Position numbers and translations under genes: made by a program
Notes under the pieces: model-generated
Database searches by the model: none
The model's input: only the letters and a program-made list of their open reading frames with translations
What the model was told of the DNA's origin: nothing
Shown: piece after piece, positions 8,679-17,357 of the stretch
Numbering within the stretch: the stretch's first letter is position 1
Layout of the letters: every line of letters starts with the position of its first letter
DNA from: Lysinibacillus contaminans
GTDB taxonomy: Bacteria > Bacillota > Bacilli > Bacillales_A > Planococcaceae
DNA length: 64,000 nucleotides
NCBI RefSeq assembly: GCF_001278945.1
Contig: NZ_LGRV01000003.1
Location: 186,001-250,000, forward strand
Direction of reading: 5' to 3'

Positions 8679-9479
8679 TTGGTAGCAGCCCTTAACATCG
8701 AGCGAGTAAACAATACTACGGACATTCGCGCTCAGCAAATGTATAGGCATCAGTATGCTGGATTCTTATGTTTAACTTATATAATTGAGTCATTTAAGTA
8801 ATTTTCAAAAGTTAGAAAATGAATCATCAATTAAATCGTCATAACCAATAATTTAGCAGGAATGGGTATTTAGATACTTTCAATATGCATTTTAAATGAT
8901 GAATATAAGTAATTACTAACAGGTAATTGAAAATTATTGTAAAAATATATTGAAAATTCTGAAAATTGATTTTATAATTAGTTTATAAGTAATAGAGAAG
9001 AGGTGGTTATCGCAAAGAGGAAAGTGAGTGAACGTCTAACTTTTTGCAATGGTAGCTTTGGTGGTCAGTTGGTGAATAAGATTTTTTTGTTGAAAGTGAG
9101 CAAGGGATGAAAACCTGTAGCTGTATGGGTTACCTTGCAATTTTAAAAACAAGGGAGGTATGCCGTATTGTCAAAATATGCAGCCACTTCAAAAATCCAT
9201 AAGTATTCGACATACATAATCTTGTTGAGTAATCAACGGTAGCGTTGAAAATGCCTGTTAGTAACTCGAGAACGAATGTCAACAATAGAAAATATACAGA
9301 GCTAATTCTTGTGCCGGGCTGTAATTAGTGAGTCGACAAGATGTGAAGGACATTTAGCCAAGTGTATGTGAATGGTCACCTATAACATGCAATACATCGA
9401 GAAGAAAAATACAATAGATTGACGCATTGAGCTGGGAAGTTGGATAAGATTTTGAGGGAGTTTGACAACGGAAGGTGAT
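8679..9479 (+). other. 800-base gene-free region upstream of the comK-like gene
   Basis: No convincing gene. The first third (to ~9000) is very A+T-rich, with several AAAA/TTTT clusters at 8929-8980 that loosely resemble ComK-type AT boxes. The remainder is less A+T-rich and has local pairing: GCAAAG...TTTTTGC (9013-9050), GCAAGG...CCTTGC with nested AACC/GGTT (9103-9141), and GTTGA/TCAAC (9224-9238). It may be a long structured 5' leader or control region. Very short frames occur near 9163-9240, but none has a good ribosome site. Confidence 0.45.
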
Positions 9480-9944
9480 ATGAAGGAATTTCAATATCTG
9501 AAAGAGAACCAAGTTTATGCAATAGCACCGTATTATTTGGGAGGCTATTCATCAGTATTGATTACAGAAAAGGGGAGGCTGTTATCGAAAAAGAACGTGA
9601 ATGAAATCATGAATCGATTTTGTATTATGAATGGTTCAACACTGGCTGGATGTCTTCAGGCAACACGTGAAACAACAGGTTTTGTGAAAAATCCACCTAT
9701 TATGTTGTCACCAAAAGGTTTGTTTGCTATGCAGCTACCTTGTTTTGGATTCAAAGAGGTAGTATGGGTATTTAGCTTGAACTTTCTTACGCAAACGACC
9801 GCTAATGGTCCGATTAAAATTGTCTTCCAACATAATCACTACGTTGAAGTAAATGCTTCTGAGGAAATGATGCAACGTTATCGATGGAAATTGCTCGAGT
9901 TGCAATACTTATACAATCAGATTGAACCAGATTATTTGAAATAA
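9480..9944 (+). CDS. comK: ComK-family competence transcription factor
   Basis: A 154-residue protein resembling ComK, the master activator of DNA-uptake genes in Bacillus. The best aligned stretch is the middle: NRFCIMNGSTLAGCLQATRE...KNPPIMLSP corresponds to the RSCRFFGSSYAGR...HKPPIMVDP block of Bacillus subtilis ComK, with the basic C-terminal part (RYRWKLLELQYLYNQ) after it. The start is ATG 9480, with AAGGTGAT directly upstream; a TTG 18 bases earlier is also open. It is shorter than the Bacillus subtilis protein (192 residues), mainly at the C terminus. It stands alone behind an 800-base gene-free region. Confidence is good for the family and moderate for competence function. Confidence 0.78.
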   Translation: MKEFQYLKENQVYAIAPYYLGGYSSVLITEKGRLLSKKNVNEIMNRFCIMNGSTLAGCLQATRETTGFVKNPPIMLSPKGLFAMQLPCFGFKEVVWVFSLNFLTQTTANGPIKIVFQHNHYVEVNASEEMMQRYRWKLLELQYLYNQIEPDYLK

Positions 9945-9952
9945 GCTCATTA

Positions 9953-9995
9953 GTGAATTCCTACTGTTTGCTTATGGGATTCACTTTTTTTACGC
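9953..9995 (+). terminator. Terminator of the comK-like gene
   Basis: GTGAATTCC and GGGATTCAC pair (one mismatch), followed by TTTTTTT. Confidence 0.8.
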
Positions 9996-10068
9996 TTCAA
10001 TATGACACTTGGTGCTTGGTACGTTATAATAATGAACAGTATATAAAAAAAGGGCGGTACAAAGTAAG

Positions 10069-10833
10069 ATGAAGAGAATTGAATCAACGCAAAATTCATT
10101 AGTTAAATATTGGAAGAAGTTAGCAACGACACGCAAAGAACGTGAACGATCAGGAGAATTTTTAGTAGAAGGCTTCCATTTGGTAGAGGAAGCGTTAAAA
10201 AATAAAGAACAGATCTTGCAGTTAATCGTACGTGAAGGTGTCGATTTACCACTGCTTTGGCCGATTGATGACGTGGCGATCGTAGAAGTAACGCCAGCTG
10301 TAGCGAAAGAGTTTGCTGAAACAGAAACGACACAAGGTGTATTTGCTATTTGCAAGCAACAGATAGTAGAAGAAGAGTTGATGGCTACTTGGCGCAAGGT
10401 ATTGCTAGTGGATGCGGTGCAAGATCCAGGTAACATTGGCACAATGATCCGTACGGCAGATGCGGCTGGACTAGATGCGGTTGTGCTTGGTAAGGGCTGT
10501 GCAGATCTTTACAATCCGAAGACGCTTCGTTCAGCACAAGGCTCGCATTTCCATATACCGGTTGTGCGCGGTGATTTAGAGGATTGGATTGATGCGCTAC
10601 AAGACAATGGTGTTCCGGTATTTGGTACAGCACTTGAAGATGATGCTGTGACGTATAGCGAAATTCAACATTCAGGCTCATTTGCGATTATGATGGGCAA
10701 TGAAGGCAGTGGCATCAATCCGCAGCTGTTGTCAAAAACGGACCAAAATATTATTATCCCGATTTTTGGACAAGCTGAATCACTAAATGTTGCTGTAGCG
10801 ACAGGGATTGTCCTTTATGGCTTTGTGAAATAA
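10069..10833 (+). CDS. ysgA: TrmH/SpoU-family RNA 2'-O-methyltransferase (YsgA-like)
   Basis: A 254-residue SPOUT methyltransferase, predicted to methylate a ribose of rRNA or tRNA with S-adenosylmethionine. The N-terminal ~95 residues form an L30e-like substrate-binding domain (NSLVKYWKKLATTRKERERSGEFLVEG shape). The C-terminal SpoU domain has all three motifs: DPGNIGTMIRTADAAG, IMMGNEGSGI and IPIFGQAESLNVAVATGI. In Bacillus subtilis ysgA lies between sspI and pheS; here the same flanks have been pushed apart by inserted genes. A TATAAT element at about 10026 is the likely promoter. Confidence 0.9.
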   Translation: MKRIESTQNSLVKYWKKLATTRKERERSGEFLVEGFHLVEEALKNKEQILQLIVREGVDLPLLWPIDDVAIVEVTPAVAKEFAETETTQGVFAICKQQIVEEELMATWRKVLLVDAVQDPGNIGTMIRTADAAGLDAVVLGKGCADLYNPKTLRSAQGSHFHIPVVRGDLEDWIDALQDNGVPVFGTALEDDAVTYSEIQHSGSFAIMMGNEGSGINPQLLSKTDQNIIIPIFGQAESLNVAVATGIVLYGFVK

Positions 10834-10870
10834 AGTAGCCTCATTGAAAAAAACAATCAAAAATGTATGT

Positions 10871-10916
10871 AGCGATCCTTTTCTCTGTGATATGGAGAAA
10901 AGGATCGCTATTTTTA
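10871..10916. terminator. Bidirectional terminator between ysgA and the spo0E-like gene
   Basis: A perfect 15-bp stem (AGCGATCCTTTTCTC and its complement, nine-base loop) followed by ATTTTTATT on the plus strand. It lies between converging genes, so it may stop transcripts from both. Confidence 0.9.
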
Positions 10917-10921
10917 TTCGC

Positions 10922-11086
10922 TTAAAATAATTGTGACGAATACTTATTTAGTAGAACATCTAATTCTTGACTACAGTGAACGACATGGGGGTGTGTGAAC
11001 CCTAAATCTTTCGCTTTTTTATACATAACCTTTCTTTTTATTTCAATTTCAACCTTCAAATAATTTTTACACATAAAACGTATCAC
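10922..11086 (-). CDS. Spo0E-like aspartyl phosphatase, sporulation regulator
   Basis: A 54-residue protein on the minus strand. Its C-terminal half carries the signature of the Spo0E family, SQELD followed by a short helix (VVHCSQELDVLLNKY), preceded by an amphipathic helix (IEIKRKVMYKKAKDLGFTHP). Family members dephosphorylate Spo0A-P and so hold back sporulation. The GTG at 11086 has GAGGGTG seven bases upstream, a better start than the ATG at 11074. It faces ysgA and shares its terminator. The short length is normal for this family. The partner response regulator is not in this window. Confidence 0.8.
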   Translation of the reverse strand: MIRFMCKNYLKVEIEIKRKVMYKKAKDLGFTHPHVVHCSQELDVLLNKYSSQLF

Positions 11087-11397
11087 AATAATTCACCCTC
11101 ATCTTTCTCTCTAGTTTTTGAAATAATTGTCGAGTAATATCAAATCAACTTTTTCATTTTATAACACTCCATTTAAAAAAAATGTCATATTGTGTGGGGT
11201 AAATAGGGTTTCATAAATTTGTCACAAGTGAAGTGAAAAGAGATGAATTGTTGTCTTTAGTTGTATAGAAATATGAAGAATATGATAAAAAAATATGTTT
11301 TTAGTGTTTATTTGCGAAATAATTGAAGTCGAATTTTGTTCTTATTAAGAAAATTGTAGATGGCATGCAATTGAAAAAGTGGAAGCGATTTTACGAC
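11087..11397. other. A+T-rich intergenic region
   Basis: About 310 bases that should hold the promoter of the spo0E-like gene. No other gene or clear structure was found. Confidence 0.4.
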
Positions 11398-11490
11398 TCT
11401 ACTAGATTCAACAGTGAAACGGCTCATCGGACGCCCCCCGGAAAGCGCCCAGCCGGAACGGAAATCAACTCCTCGTTATGGTGATGAATC
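11398..11490 (-). repeat. Dispersed G+C-rich intergenic repeat, truncated copy
   Basis: Read on the minus strand it begins CATCACCATAACG, then GTTGATTTCCGTTCCGG and a GC-rich run with GCGCTTTCCG and GTCCGATGAGCCG. The same blocks occur at 33331 and 59087, and a fuller relative at 13116. It is an intergenic repeat of a kind common in Bacillaceae genomes. Confidence 0.75.
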
Positions 11491-11567
11491 CTTATAAGAA
11501 AGATTGGGTATTTTCAGGATGCACTTTTGCTCATATAGAGTATTTAAAAACATATTAGTTAAGGTGT

Positions 11568-12974
11568 TTATTTTTTAATAGTAAAATTATTATTCAACAA
11601 TACCCAGTTTTGTGGATAAGGGAAACCTAATGCCCAGTAGCTGATTCCGCGAAGGTTATATTGTTTAGTCATGTCAAATTTAGCTTGAGCGCTTCTGGCA
11701 TCTTCAAACCATACTTCATGCTCCCGACCTTGTTCATCGACATAGCGGAAAAATGGGGATTGTGTTTTCATGTCATATTGAATAGTTGCACCATATTTTA
11801 CAGCTCTTCGAATCGCCTCTTGAGGGCTAAATGTCTCCGCTTCTTGGCCTTTAGCATGTGGGAGAAGCCAGTCTCGGGCATAAATTTGGAAACCTAAAAA
11901 TATTTTTTCAGCAGGCATCACTGATAGAGCATATTCCACAACTTTTCGCATTTCGTTAATTGGGGAGATGGCTTGTGGCGGGCCTAGTCGATAGCCCCAT
12001 TCATATGTCATCAGCACCACAAAATCAGCGATTCGCCCGTGGGCCTCATAATCATGTGCTTCATATAAAGTCCCAGTTTGAGTGGCACTCGTTTTTGGTG
12101 CAAGCGCAGTTGAGACTAAATATCCTTTAGGGTGGAGACGGTCAACAGCTAATTGAAGAAATTGATTATAATTTTCACGATCGGCAGGTAAGACATTTTC
12201 AAAGTCGATGTTTAGCACTTTATAGCCTTTCTCTTGCATCACTTGAAGCACGTTTGTAATGACTTTTTCTCGTAGTTCAGGATTGGACAAAACGACATGC
12301 GCCAAATTGGATCCAGCTTCAGTTGAAGTGAAGTTCGTAATCGCCATCATCGGAACTATATTTTTCGAAATGGCAGCATCCACCATTTGCTTATCATCAA
12401 AGGGCTCTAAAGTGCCATCTTCCTTAATCATATAAGCAAATGGACTGAAATAAGTAAGAAGATCGCCAATGGCATTAAGGGATTGGACAGCTTCCTCGTT
12501 CGATTGATACGTATAAGCATTTACTTCAATCTTCGGCTTTGGTCTGGGAATGACTAAGTACATCCCAACATAAAGCATATTTGGGTTTGTGATTTGATTT
12601 TCATTAATAATAGCTTGAACGGTCGTACCATAGTGGTTCGCGATTTGTTGTAGTGTCTCTCCAGGCTGCACGATGTGTGTAATGGGTGGAATATATAGTT
12701 TCGTACCAGGTGTTAGAGCATTTGGGTTGCTTAATTGATTGACTTGAATAATTGATTGAATGGAAACGCCGTATTGTTGAGCAATCGACCACAAAGTTTC
12801 TCCGCTTTTGACAATGTGGGTTGTATACGGTGTGGGAACGACGAGTGACTGACCTACCACTAATTGATTTGGATTGGGTAATGCATTTATTTGAGCAATT
12901 GAATTCGCATCGACACCATAGCTGTTCGCAATTTGCCAAAGCGTTTCATCAGCGCTCACGACATGTATAATCAT
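11568..12974 (-). CDS. LysM-GH18 spore cortex/peptidoglycan glucosaminidase (SleL/YaaH-like)
   Basis: A 468-residue protein with three LysM repeats (residues ~3-47, ~53-96, ~99-143) and a glycoside hydrolase 18 domain (~150-460). The GH18 catalytic motif is present as LNIDFENV with the proton-donor Glu at 259, followed by LMTYEWG and a C-terminal YWALG typical of YaaH/SleL enzymes. These bind peptidoglycan through LysM and cut N-acetylglucosaminyl linkages, in Bacillus during spore germination. There is no signal peptide, as in SleL. The ATG has a GGGGGAGAG-like site. It is next to a second LysM peptidoglycan hydrolase in the same orientation. Confidence 0.9.
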   Translation of the reverse strand: MIIHVVSADETLWQIANSYGVDANSIAQINALPNPNQLVVGQSLVVPTPYTTHIVKSGETLWSIAQQYGVSIQSIIQVNQLSNPNALTPGTKLYIPPITHIVQPGETLQQIANHYGTTVQAIINENQITNPNMLYVGMYLVIPRPKPKIEVNAYTYQSNEEAVQSLNAIGDLLTYFSPFAYMIKEDGTLEPFDDKQMVDAAISKNIVPMMAITNFTSTEAGSNLAHVVLSNPELREKVITNVLQVMQEKGYKVLNIDFENVLPADRENYNQFLQLAVDRLHPKGYLVSTALAPKTSATQTGTLYEAHDYEAHGRIADFVVLMTYEWGYRLGPPQAISPINEMRKVVEYALSVMPAEKIFLGFQIYARDWLLPHAKGQEAETFSPQEAIRRAVKYGATIQYDMKTQSPFFRYVDEQGREHEVWFEDARSAQAKFDMTKQYNLRGISYWALGFPYPQNWVLLNNNFTIKK

Positions 12975-13115
12975 TAGCTCTCCCCCTAAGCAGTTTCATT
13001 AATGCATCATATGTAATGAGCAATAAAATGATTAATTATTGGTGAAAGCTTAGTTGTTATAGGAGGAGTGATAGTTGTTAATATTCGTGTTTATTAACCA
13101 TTCATATATAAGTGG

Positions 13116-13250
13116 TAGGTTGATTTCCGCTACGGGATGCTCGCTTTCCGCGGGCAAGCACCGAGCCGCTTCCTCCACTTCGTTCCGTGCAGGGTCTCGG
13201 TTTGCTTGTATTTCCCGCAGGAGTCGAGCACCCTCCGCTCCAATCAACTA
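13116..13250 (+). repeat. Dispersed G+C-rich intergenic repeat, near full-length copy
   Basis: A 135-base G+C-rich block in A+T-rich surroundings. It begins TAGGTTGATTTCCGC and ends CGCTCCAATCAACTA, so the ends are inverted copies of a TAG(G)TTGATT core. Internal GCTTTCCGCGGGC and CCCGCAGGAGTCG pair with each other in part. It belongs to the same broad repeat class as 11398, 33331 and 59087. The 65-residue minus-strand frame inside it is judged non-coding. Confidence 0.8.
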
Positions 13251-13377
13251 AAAATGTAAGAACATATGCTAGTATTAAAAATATAAATAACGAATTATTT
13301 GGTAAATTACAATTTAATATTTACCTACTCAACACAACTGAGTTGTTAATAACCCAGTTCAGAATGTTGTTGAATAC

Positions 13378-14568
13378 TCATGAATATAAGCCTGAAAGAA
13401 AAATGCCTAAGACATCTTCGTAGATTTCGTCGAATTGAGAAAGTGGAAGCGGATTTACTCCCTTACCAAGCTCCACTGTAAATCCAGGTCTTCGCCAGTC
13501 CTGTATAAACCAATCTTTATAGCCGGCATAGCTATTAGTTGTTTTAACTGGCTGATAACCACTGACACGACCAAACTCTTGGGCAAGGACTTCATTTTCA
13601 GGAGGCTCAAGGTCCTCAAAACCCCAATAAATTACTTCTCCCTGTGTATGGAAAGCGAGTACTCTTGCAAAATCCATGTTCTTTGTGAGGTCTGCCATCG
13701 CAATAGCTTCAGGTTCGGATAAAGGCTTTTCACCTCCATAATCTCTTGGCCCAGGCTCCTTTGGATTCCGCTCTCTTTCCAACTCCCATTTGGCAGGGAA
13801 TTGATCATTCAAATCTACGCCCCTAATGTTGGCTTTCCAACCGGAAAAATCTGAACTGCCATTGTTCCATTCGATAACTTGGCTGTGCCATGGTTCATTA
13901 TCGGGTGGGCCATTTAATACTAAATCCACACCATCTGGATTAACCATCGGCACAATGGAAAGGGTCGTTTGTTGATAAAGAGGGGGCGTAGAAAGCCCAC
14001 GAATCGGTTGTTGATTCGTTAGAGAAAGTAAATAATCATTTAAGAAGGTCATAATAATCGGTGTCGTAATCCATTCATTTGCATGAAATGAACCATTATA
14101 ATGAACTCGTTTGGCGCCGTTACCAATCAGTATTTCTGGTAGTTCTCTCCCCAAAACAGAATTTCCAATTGAAGGGGTTTGTAAAAATGGGTAAACCGAT
14201 TGCAATCTTCTGATGTCATTCATCATGATGTTGTAGTCATAATTTTGTTTACCGTTTACAAGCCTTGATGTAATCCGCTGCGGCACTCGGATCGTCTGTC
14301 CGATTTGCAAGCGGTTTGGATTAAGGTCAGGGTTCACAAGAAAAAGGGTGTCTACTGGAAGATTTCTACTTTGGGCAATAGACCATAAAGTATCCCCTTG
14401 CCTTATTTGATAATCGACAGTCACAAATCCTGGTATTTTAATTGCCTGACCTACCGAAAGTACTTGTGGGTTAACGTTTCGGTTGGAATCGATAATCAGT
14501 TGTAGAGGCATCTTAAATACTTGGCTATAGTACCAAAGCGAATCCCCTTGTCTAACATATACATCCAT
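13378..14568 (-). CDS. LysM-M14 gamma-D-glutamyl-meso-diaminopimelate peptidase (endopeptidase I)
   Basis: A 396-residue zinc peptidase with two N-terminal LysM repeats (~3-46 and ~53-96) and an M14 carboxypeptidase-fold domain (~108-395). Zinc ligands are visible: H162 and E165 (GSFHANEW) and the later His in VLAFHTQGE; the catalytic Glu is in FTVELGKG. Length and layout equal the sporulation-related endopeptidase I characterised from Bacillus (now Lysinibacillus) sphaericus, which cuts the gamma-D-Glu-diaminopimelate bond of stem peptides. No signal peptide, as expected for an enzyme acting in the developing spore. The start ATG has AAGGAGAGG upstream. It precedes the GH18 gene in the same direction. 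Confidence 0.92.
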   Translation of the reverse strand: MDVYVRQGDSLWYYSQVFKMPLQLIIDSNRNVNPQVLSVGQAIKIPGFVTVDYQIRQGDTLWSIAQSRNLPVDTLFLVNPDLNPNRLQIGQTIRVPQRITSRLVNGKQNYDYNIMMNDIRRLQSVYPFLQTPSIGNSVLGRELPEILIGNGAKRVHYNGSFHANEWITTPIIMTFLNDYLLSLTNQQPIRGLSTPPLYQQTTLSIVPMVNPDGVDLVLNGPPDNEPWHSQVIEWNNGSSDFSGWKANIRGVDLNDQFPAKWELERERNPKEPGPRDYGGEKPLSEPEAIAMADLTKNMDFARVLAFHTQGEVIYWGFEDLEPPENEVLAQEFGRVSGYQPVKTTNSYAGYKDWFIQDWRRPGFTVELGKGVNPLPLSQFDEIYEDVLGIFLSGLYS

Positions 14569-14745
14569 GTCGTTCCTCTCCTTAATTGAAAAGACTCAAT
14601 CATATAAGTATATGAAAAAATATGGTTTTTGTTATTAGGTATTGCGCGATAACATGTATTAGACTAGCGTGGATAGAAGATGCTACTCATTATAGAATCA
14701 TCTGTAAGTGGAGGTTTTGGTAAGGAGCGCCTATATAGCAAAATA

Positions 14746-14796
14746 AAAGTGTAGACTTGTACAACTAACTTGTACAGAAGTCTACACTTTTTTTGT
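14746..14796. terminator. Strong hairpin terminator, isolated
   Basis: AAAGTGTAGACTTGTACA pairs with TGTACAgAAGTCTACACTTT, followed by T on the plus strand and A-rich before it. The nearest upstream gene is hxlR on the minus strand, 330 bases away. It may end that transcript. Confidence 0.75.
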
Positions 14797-15120
14797 GAAT
14801 AAATAAGGACTTGTCACTCTCCTATGAAGATGCCGAATCTCATCGGTAGAGGTATATATAAGGATACTAGCGATGTCAGAACTTAATTGTATCTAAAAAC
14901 TACGAAACGAAAAAAGTTTATCTATATAACGTAATCGCAAAGTATAGCAATGAAAATAAACTGAAATTAAAACTCGAATAAAAAGGCATAATACAAAATT
15001 GATGGCGATTGGTTAGAAGAAAAAGCTACTATGAACAAATAAGTAATATTGAGAAACACTTTACATTTTATTTTTTTAGTTATTATCTGTCAGTCTGTGA
15101 CTTTCTATATCAAAATCAAT
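14797..15120. other. Gene-free A+T-rich region
   Basis: About 320 bases with frames broken by stops every few codons. A stretch at 14915-15042 reads somewhat like decayed coding sequence, but no family can be named. Confidence 0.35.
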
Positions 15121-15441
15121 CTACAACCACTTTTCAGCCCAAGATTCAACTTTTTGAAGTGCAATTCCTAGATTGTGTCCTTTTCTAGTTAAGGAATACT
15201 CAGAACGTACGGGACGGTTTGTGATCACACTACGTAAAATAATCCCACAATCTTCAAGTTCTTTCATCCGCTCCGTAAGAACACGCTTACTTAGACTAGG
15301 AATTAGAGAATTGATTTCACTAAATCTTTTTGGTTCATTTAGTAAATAATGAATAATTAAACATACCCACTTTTTCCCTATAATTTGATAGGCTTCTTCA
15401 AATTTGTTGTATGTACCTTCTTCATCGTACGTTTCGTTCAT
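15121..15441 (-). CDS. HxlR-family winged-helix transcriptional regulator
   Basis: A 106-residue regulator of the HxlR (DUF24) family. The family pattern is clear: IIGKKWVCLIIHYLLNEPKRFSEI (first helices), SLSKRVLTERMKELEDCGII (recognition helix region), and the wing RPVRSEYSLTRKG. The start is ATG 15441, with AAGGAGAGG upstream; the longer open frame to 15522 has no ribosome site. HxlR proteins often respond to redox or electrophile stress through conserved cysteines; here Cys residues occur near the N-terminal helix (KWVCLI) and in EDCGI. It is divergent from the MFS transporter gene, which it probably controls. Confidence 0.88.
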   Translation of the reverse strand: MNETYDEEGTYNKFEEAYQIIGKKWVCLIIHYLLNEPKRFSEINSLIPSLSKRVLTERMKELEDCGIILRSVITNRPVRSEYSLTRKGHNLGIALQKVESWAEKWL

Positions 15442-15567
15442 TACTAGCCTCTCCTTAAAATACAAATACTTTGTTTCGTCTACACTATTAATAACAAAAT
15501 ACAAAGAACGTAATTGTATCATAAAATTCTATTAATTTAAAAGTGTTAAACAAGAAAGTTCATAGTA

Positions 15568-15596
15568 TTGACACAAAATAATTAGTAGGTTATTGT
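15568..15596 (+). promoter_or_regulatory. Sigma-A promoter of the MFS gene
   Basis: TTGACA (15568-15573), 17-base spacer, TATTGT (15591-15596). The transcript would start within or just after the palindrome that follows. Confidence 0.65.
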
Positions 15597-15597
15597 T

Positions 15598-15612
15598 GTT
15601 ACATAAAGTAAC
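15598..15612. promoter_or_regulatory. Candidate HxlR operator
   Basis: GTTAC-ATAAA-GTAAC, a perfect 5-bp dyad lying directly after the -10 element of the MFS promoter and between the divergent hxlR and MFS genes. The position suits repression of the transporter. Confidence 0.5.
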
Positions 15613-15769
15613 TCAGGAATTAAAAGTTACCTTGCGAATTTCAATTCAACGGTGCCGAAAATTGAAATCTATTAAACAGAAAAATAATCTTACTTTTTGA
15701 TAGCGAATATAATAACGATTTGTGTCAACAAAATGGCATGCAATTGAATTTTGAAACGAGGAAGACATC

Positions 15770-17035
15770 ATGAGTCAGTCAAAGAAAAAAATCCACTATG
15801 CTTGGTGGGTATTATTAGGGTTAGTTGTAATGGTAGGAGCTGCTAAAGGTGGCATTATGAATACAGGTGGGTTATTTTTAACTCCAGTTACAGAAGATTT
15901 AGGTATTGGAATGGGAAGTTTAACATTGTACTTTAGTATATCTTCAATTGTAACAATGATATCACTACCAATTGCAGGTAAGATGATGGCGAAATATAAC
16001 ATTAGAATACTTTTAGTAGCAGCTGTTATTTTGGAGGCAGGCTCCTTTGCAATGTTTGGATTAATGAACTCCGTATGGGGTTGGTACCTGTTTGCTATCC
16101 CAATGGCAATGGGATCTGTATTAGTAACACAATTAGCAGGCCCTGTACTTATTAATAATTGGTTTAAAAAGCACAAAGGCTTGGCTATAGGTATTATGGT
16201 GGGAGCTGGAGGTTTAATAGGTGCTTTCCTTCAACCGGTAGCAGGTAACTTAATCGCTAGTGAAGGTTGGAGAAATACGTATATTTTCTTAGGGATAGGC
16301 GTAATGGCGGTTGTTATTCCAGTAGTGTTATTAACGATTAGAATGGCTCCACAACAAAAAGGTTTACAGCCATATGGCATGGATGAAGTTAAGCCAAATG
16401 AAGAGATTAAAGTTCAAACAACAACAAATAGCGGGGTTACTGCTGCCATAGCGAAAAAATCGAGTGCATTTTATTTTTTACTACTTTTCTTCTTCTTTGA
16501 TACATCAATAGCTGCTTTTAACCAACATGTTGCGCCATTCGCGATGGGTTTAGGCTATGATATCAAGTTTGCCGGTAATGCAATGGGCGCTTGGTCGGTA
16601 GGTGTTGTAATTGGAGCGATATTCTTCGGTTTCCTCAGTGATAAAATAGGCGTGAAGAATACAGCGGTTTCCGCTATGCTTCTAGGGTTAGTTCCAGTAG
16701 GAATTCTTATAATAGTTCCTGAAAATCCAATGATGTTTACAATAGCTACTGGTCTATATGGATTTGTTGTTGCATCTCTTGGCACATTAGGTCCACTTTT
16801 AACAACAGCTTTATTTGGTAATAAAGAGTTCAGTCAAATCTATGGACTTGCAATAACGGGATTAGCAGTTGCTGGTATTGTTGCATTACCTGCATATGGT
16901 TTTATCTTTGAATTAACAGGTAGTTACTCTTATGTGTTATATGGTATTTTTATAATGTTGATCTTGAATGTAGGGGCTATTATCTTTGCATTTAAAGGCA
17001 AAAAGAAATTTGAAAAAGCAGGATTGTGGAACTAA
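15770..17035 (+). CDS. MFS transporter, oxalate/formate antiporter-like (monocarboxylate) group
   Basis: A 421-residue membrane transporter with twelve predicted helices. It resembles the OFA/monocarboxylate branch of the major facilitator superfamily: N-terminal HYAWWVLLGL, the cytoplasmic loop GWYLFAIPMAMG, NNWFKKHKGLAIGI and the central linker of ~40 residues. The second half has GFLSDKIGVKNT, the usual loop between helices 8 and 9. Substrates of this group are small organic anions, but which one cannot be inferred. The gene is divergent from hxlR, with a promoter and palindrome between, which suggests substrate- or stress-induced export or uptake. It ends in a terminator. Confidence 0.85.
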   Translation: MSQSKKKIHYAWWVLLGLVVMVGAAKGGIMNTGGLFLTPVTEDLGIGMGSLTLYFSISSIVTMISLPIAGKMMAKYNIRILLVAAVILEAGSFAMFGLMNSVWGWYLFAIPMAMGSVLVTQLAGPVLINNWFKKHKGLAIGIMVGAGGLIGAFLQPVAGNLIASEGWRNTYIFLGIGVMAVVIPVVLLTIRMAPQQKGLQPYGMDEVKPNEEIKVQTTTNSGVTAAIAKKSSAFYFLLLFFFFDTSIAAFNQHVAPFAMGLGYDIKFAGNAMGAWSVGVVIGAIFFGFLSDKIGVKNTAVSAMLLGLVPVGILIIVPENPMMFTIATGLYGFVVASLGTLGPLLTTALFGNKEFSQIYGLAITGLAVAGIVALPAYGFIFELTGSYSYVLYGIFIMLILNVGAIIFAFKGKKKFEKAGLWN

Positions 17036-17080
17036 TAATAGGATAAAGAAGCCTAATTATAATAATCTTGAAGCAAAAAT

Positions 17081-17109
17081 GAGAAGTTATCGCTAACTTC
17101 TTTTTTTTA
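17081..17109 (+). terminator. Terminator of the MFS gene
   Basis: AGAAGTTA and TAACTTCT stem with a four-base loop, followed by a run of T. Confidence 0.85.
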
Positions 17110-17357
17110 TGTTTTCATAGATGGTGAACAAATAAGCTGATACATATTTATTAAGTAATATACATTTATTAGTATTTTATTAGAGAGTAATGGTATACAT
17201 GTAAAGCGGAGTTAGTGAAAAATTTGTCCCGGATTTAACGAAAGAGCTTAAAATGAAAGAAATTTCGCTAAAAGTAGAAATATGATTTATCTTGATAATT
17301 ATTGTTTTCACCTTCAAAATGGAGGTATTACAGATATTTCTAGAGGGAGTATATACG

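Noticed and set aside
9163-9240. Very short peptides upstream of comK
   Set aside because: Two overlapping frames of 19-24 codons exist near GGGAGGT, but the spacing is poor for one and the composition of neither is informative.
9000-9460. RNase P RNA, tmRNA or 6S RNA in the long comK leader
   Set aside because: A short GAGGAAAGT resemblance to RNase P was seen, but the other conserved blocks are absent.
13050-13247. A 65-residue minus-strand frame
   Set aside because: It lies inside the G+C-rich dispersed repeat at 13116-13250; openness is explained by the repeat's composition and there is no ribosome site.
14915-15042. Possible decayed gene in the gap before hxlR
   Set aside because: Short protein-like pieces occur in different frames, but each is under 30 codons and no family or start is visible.
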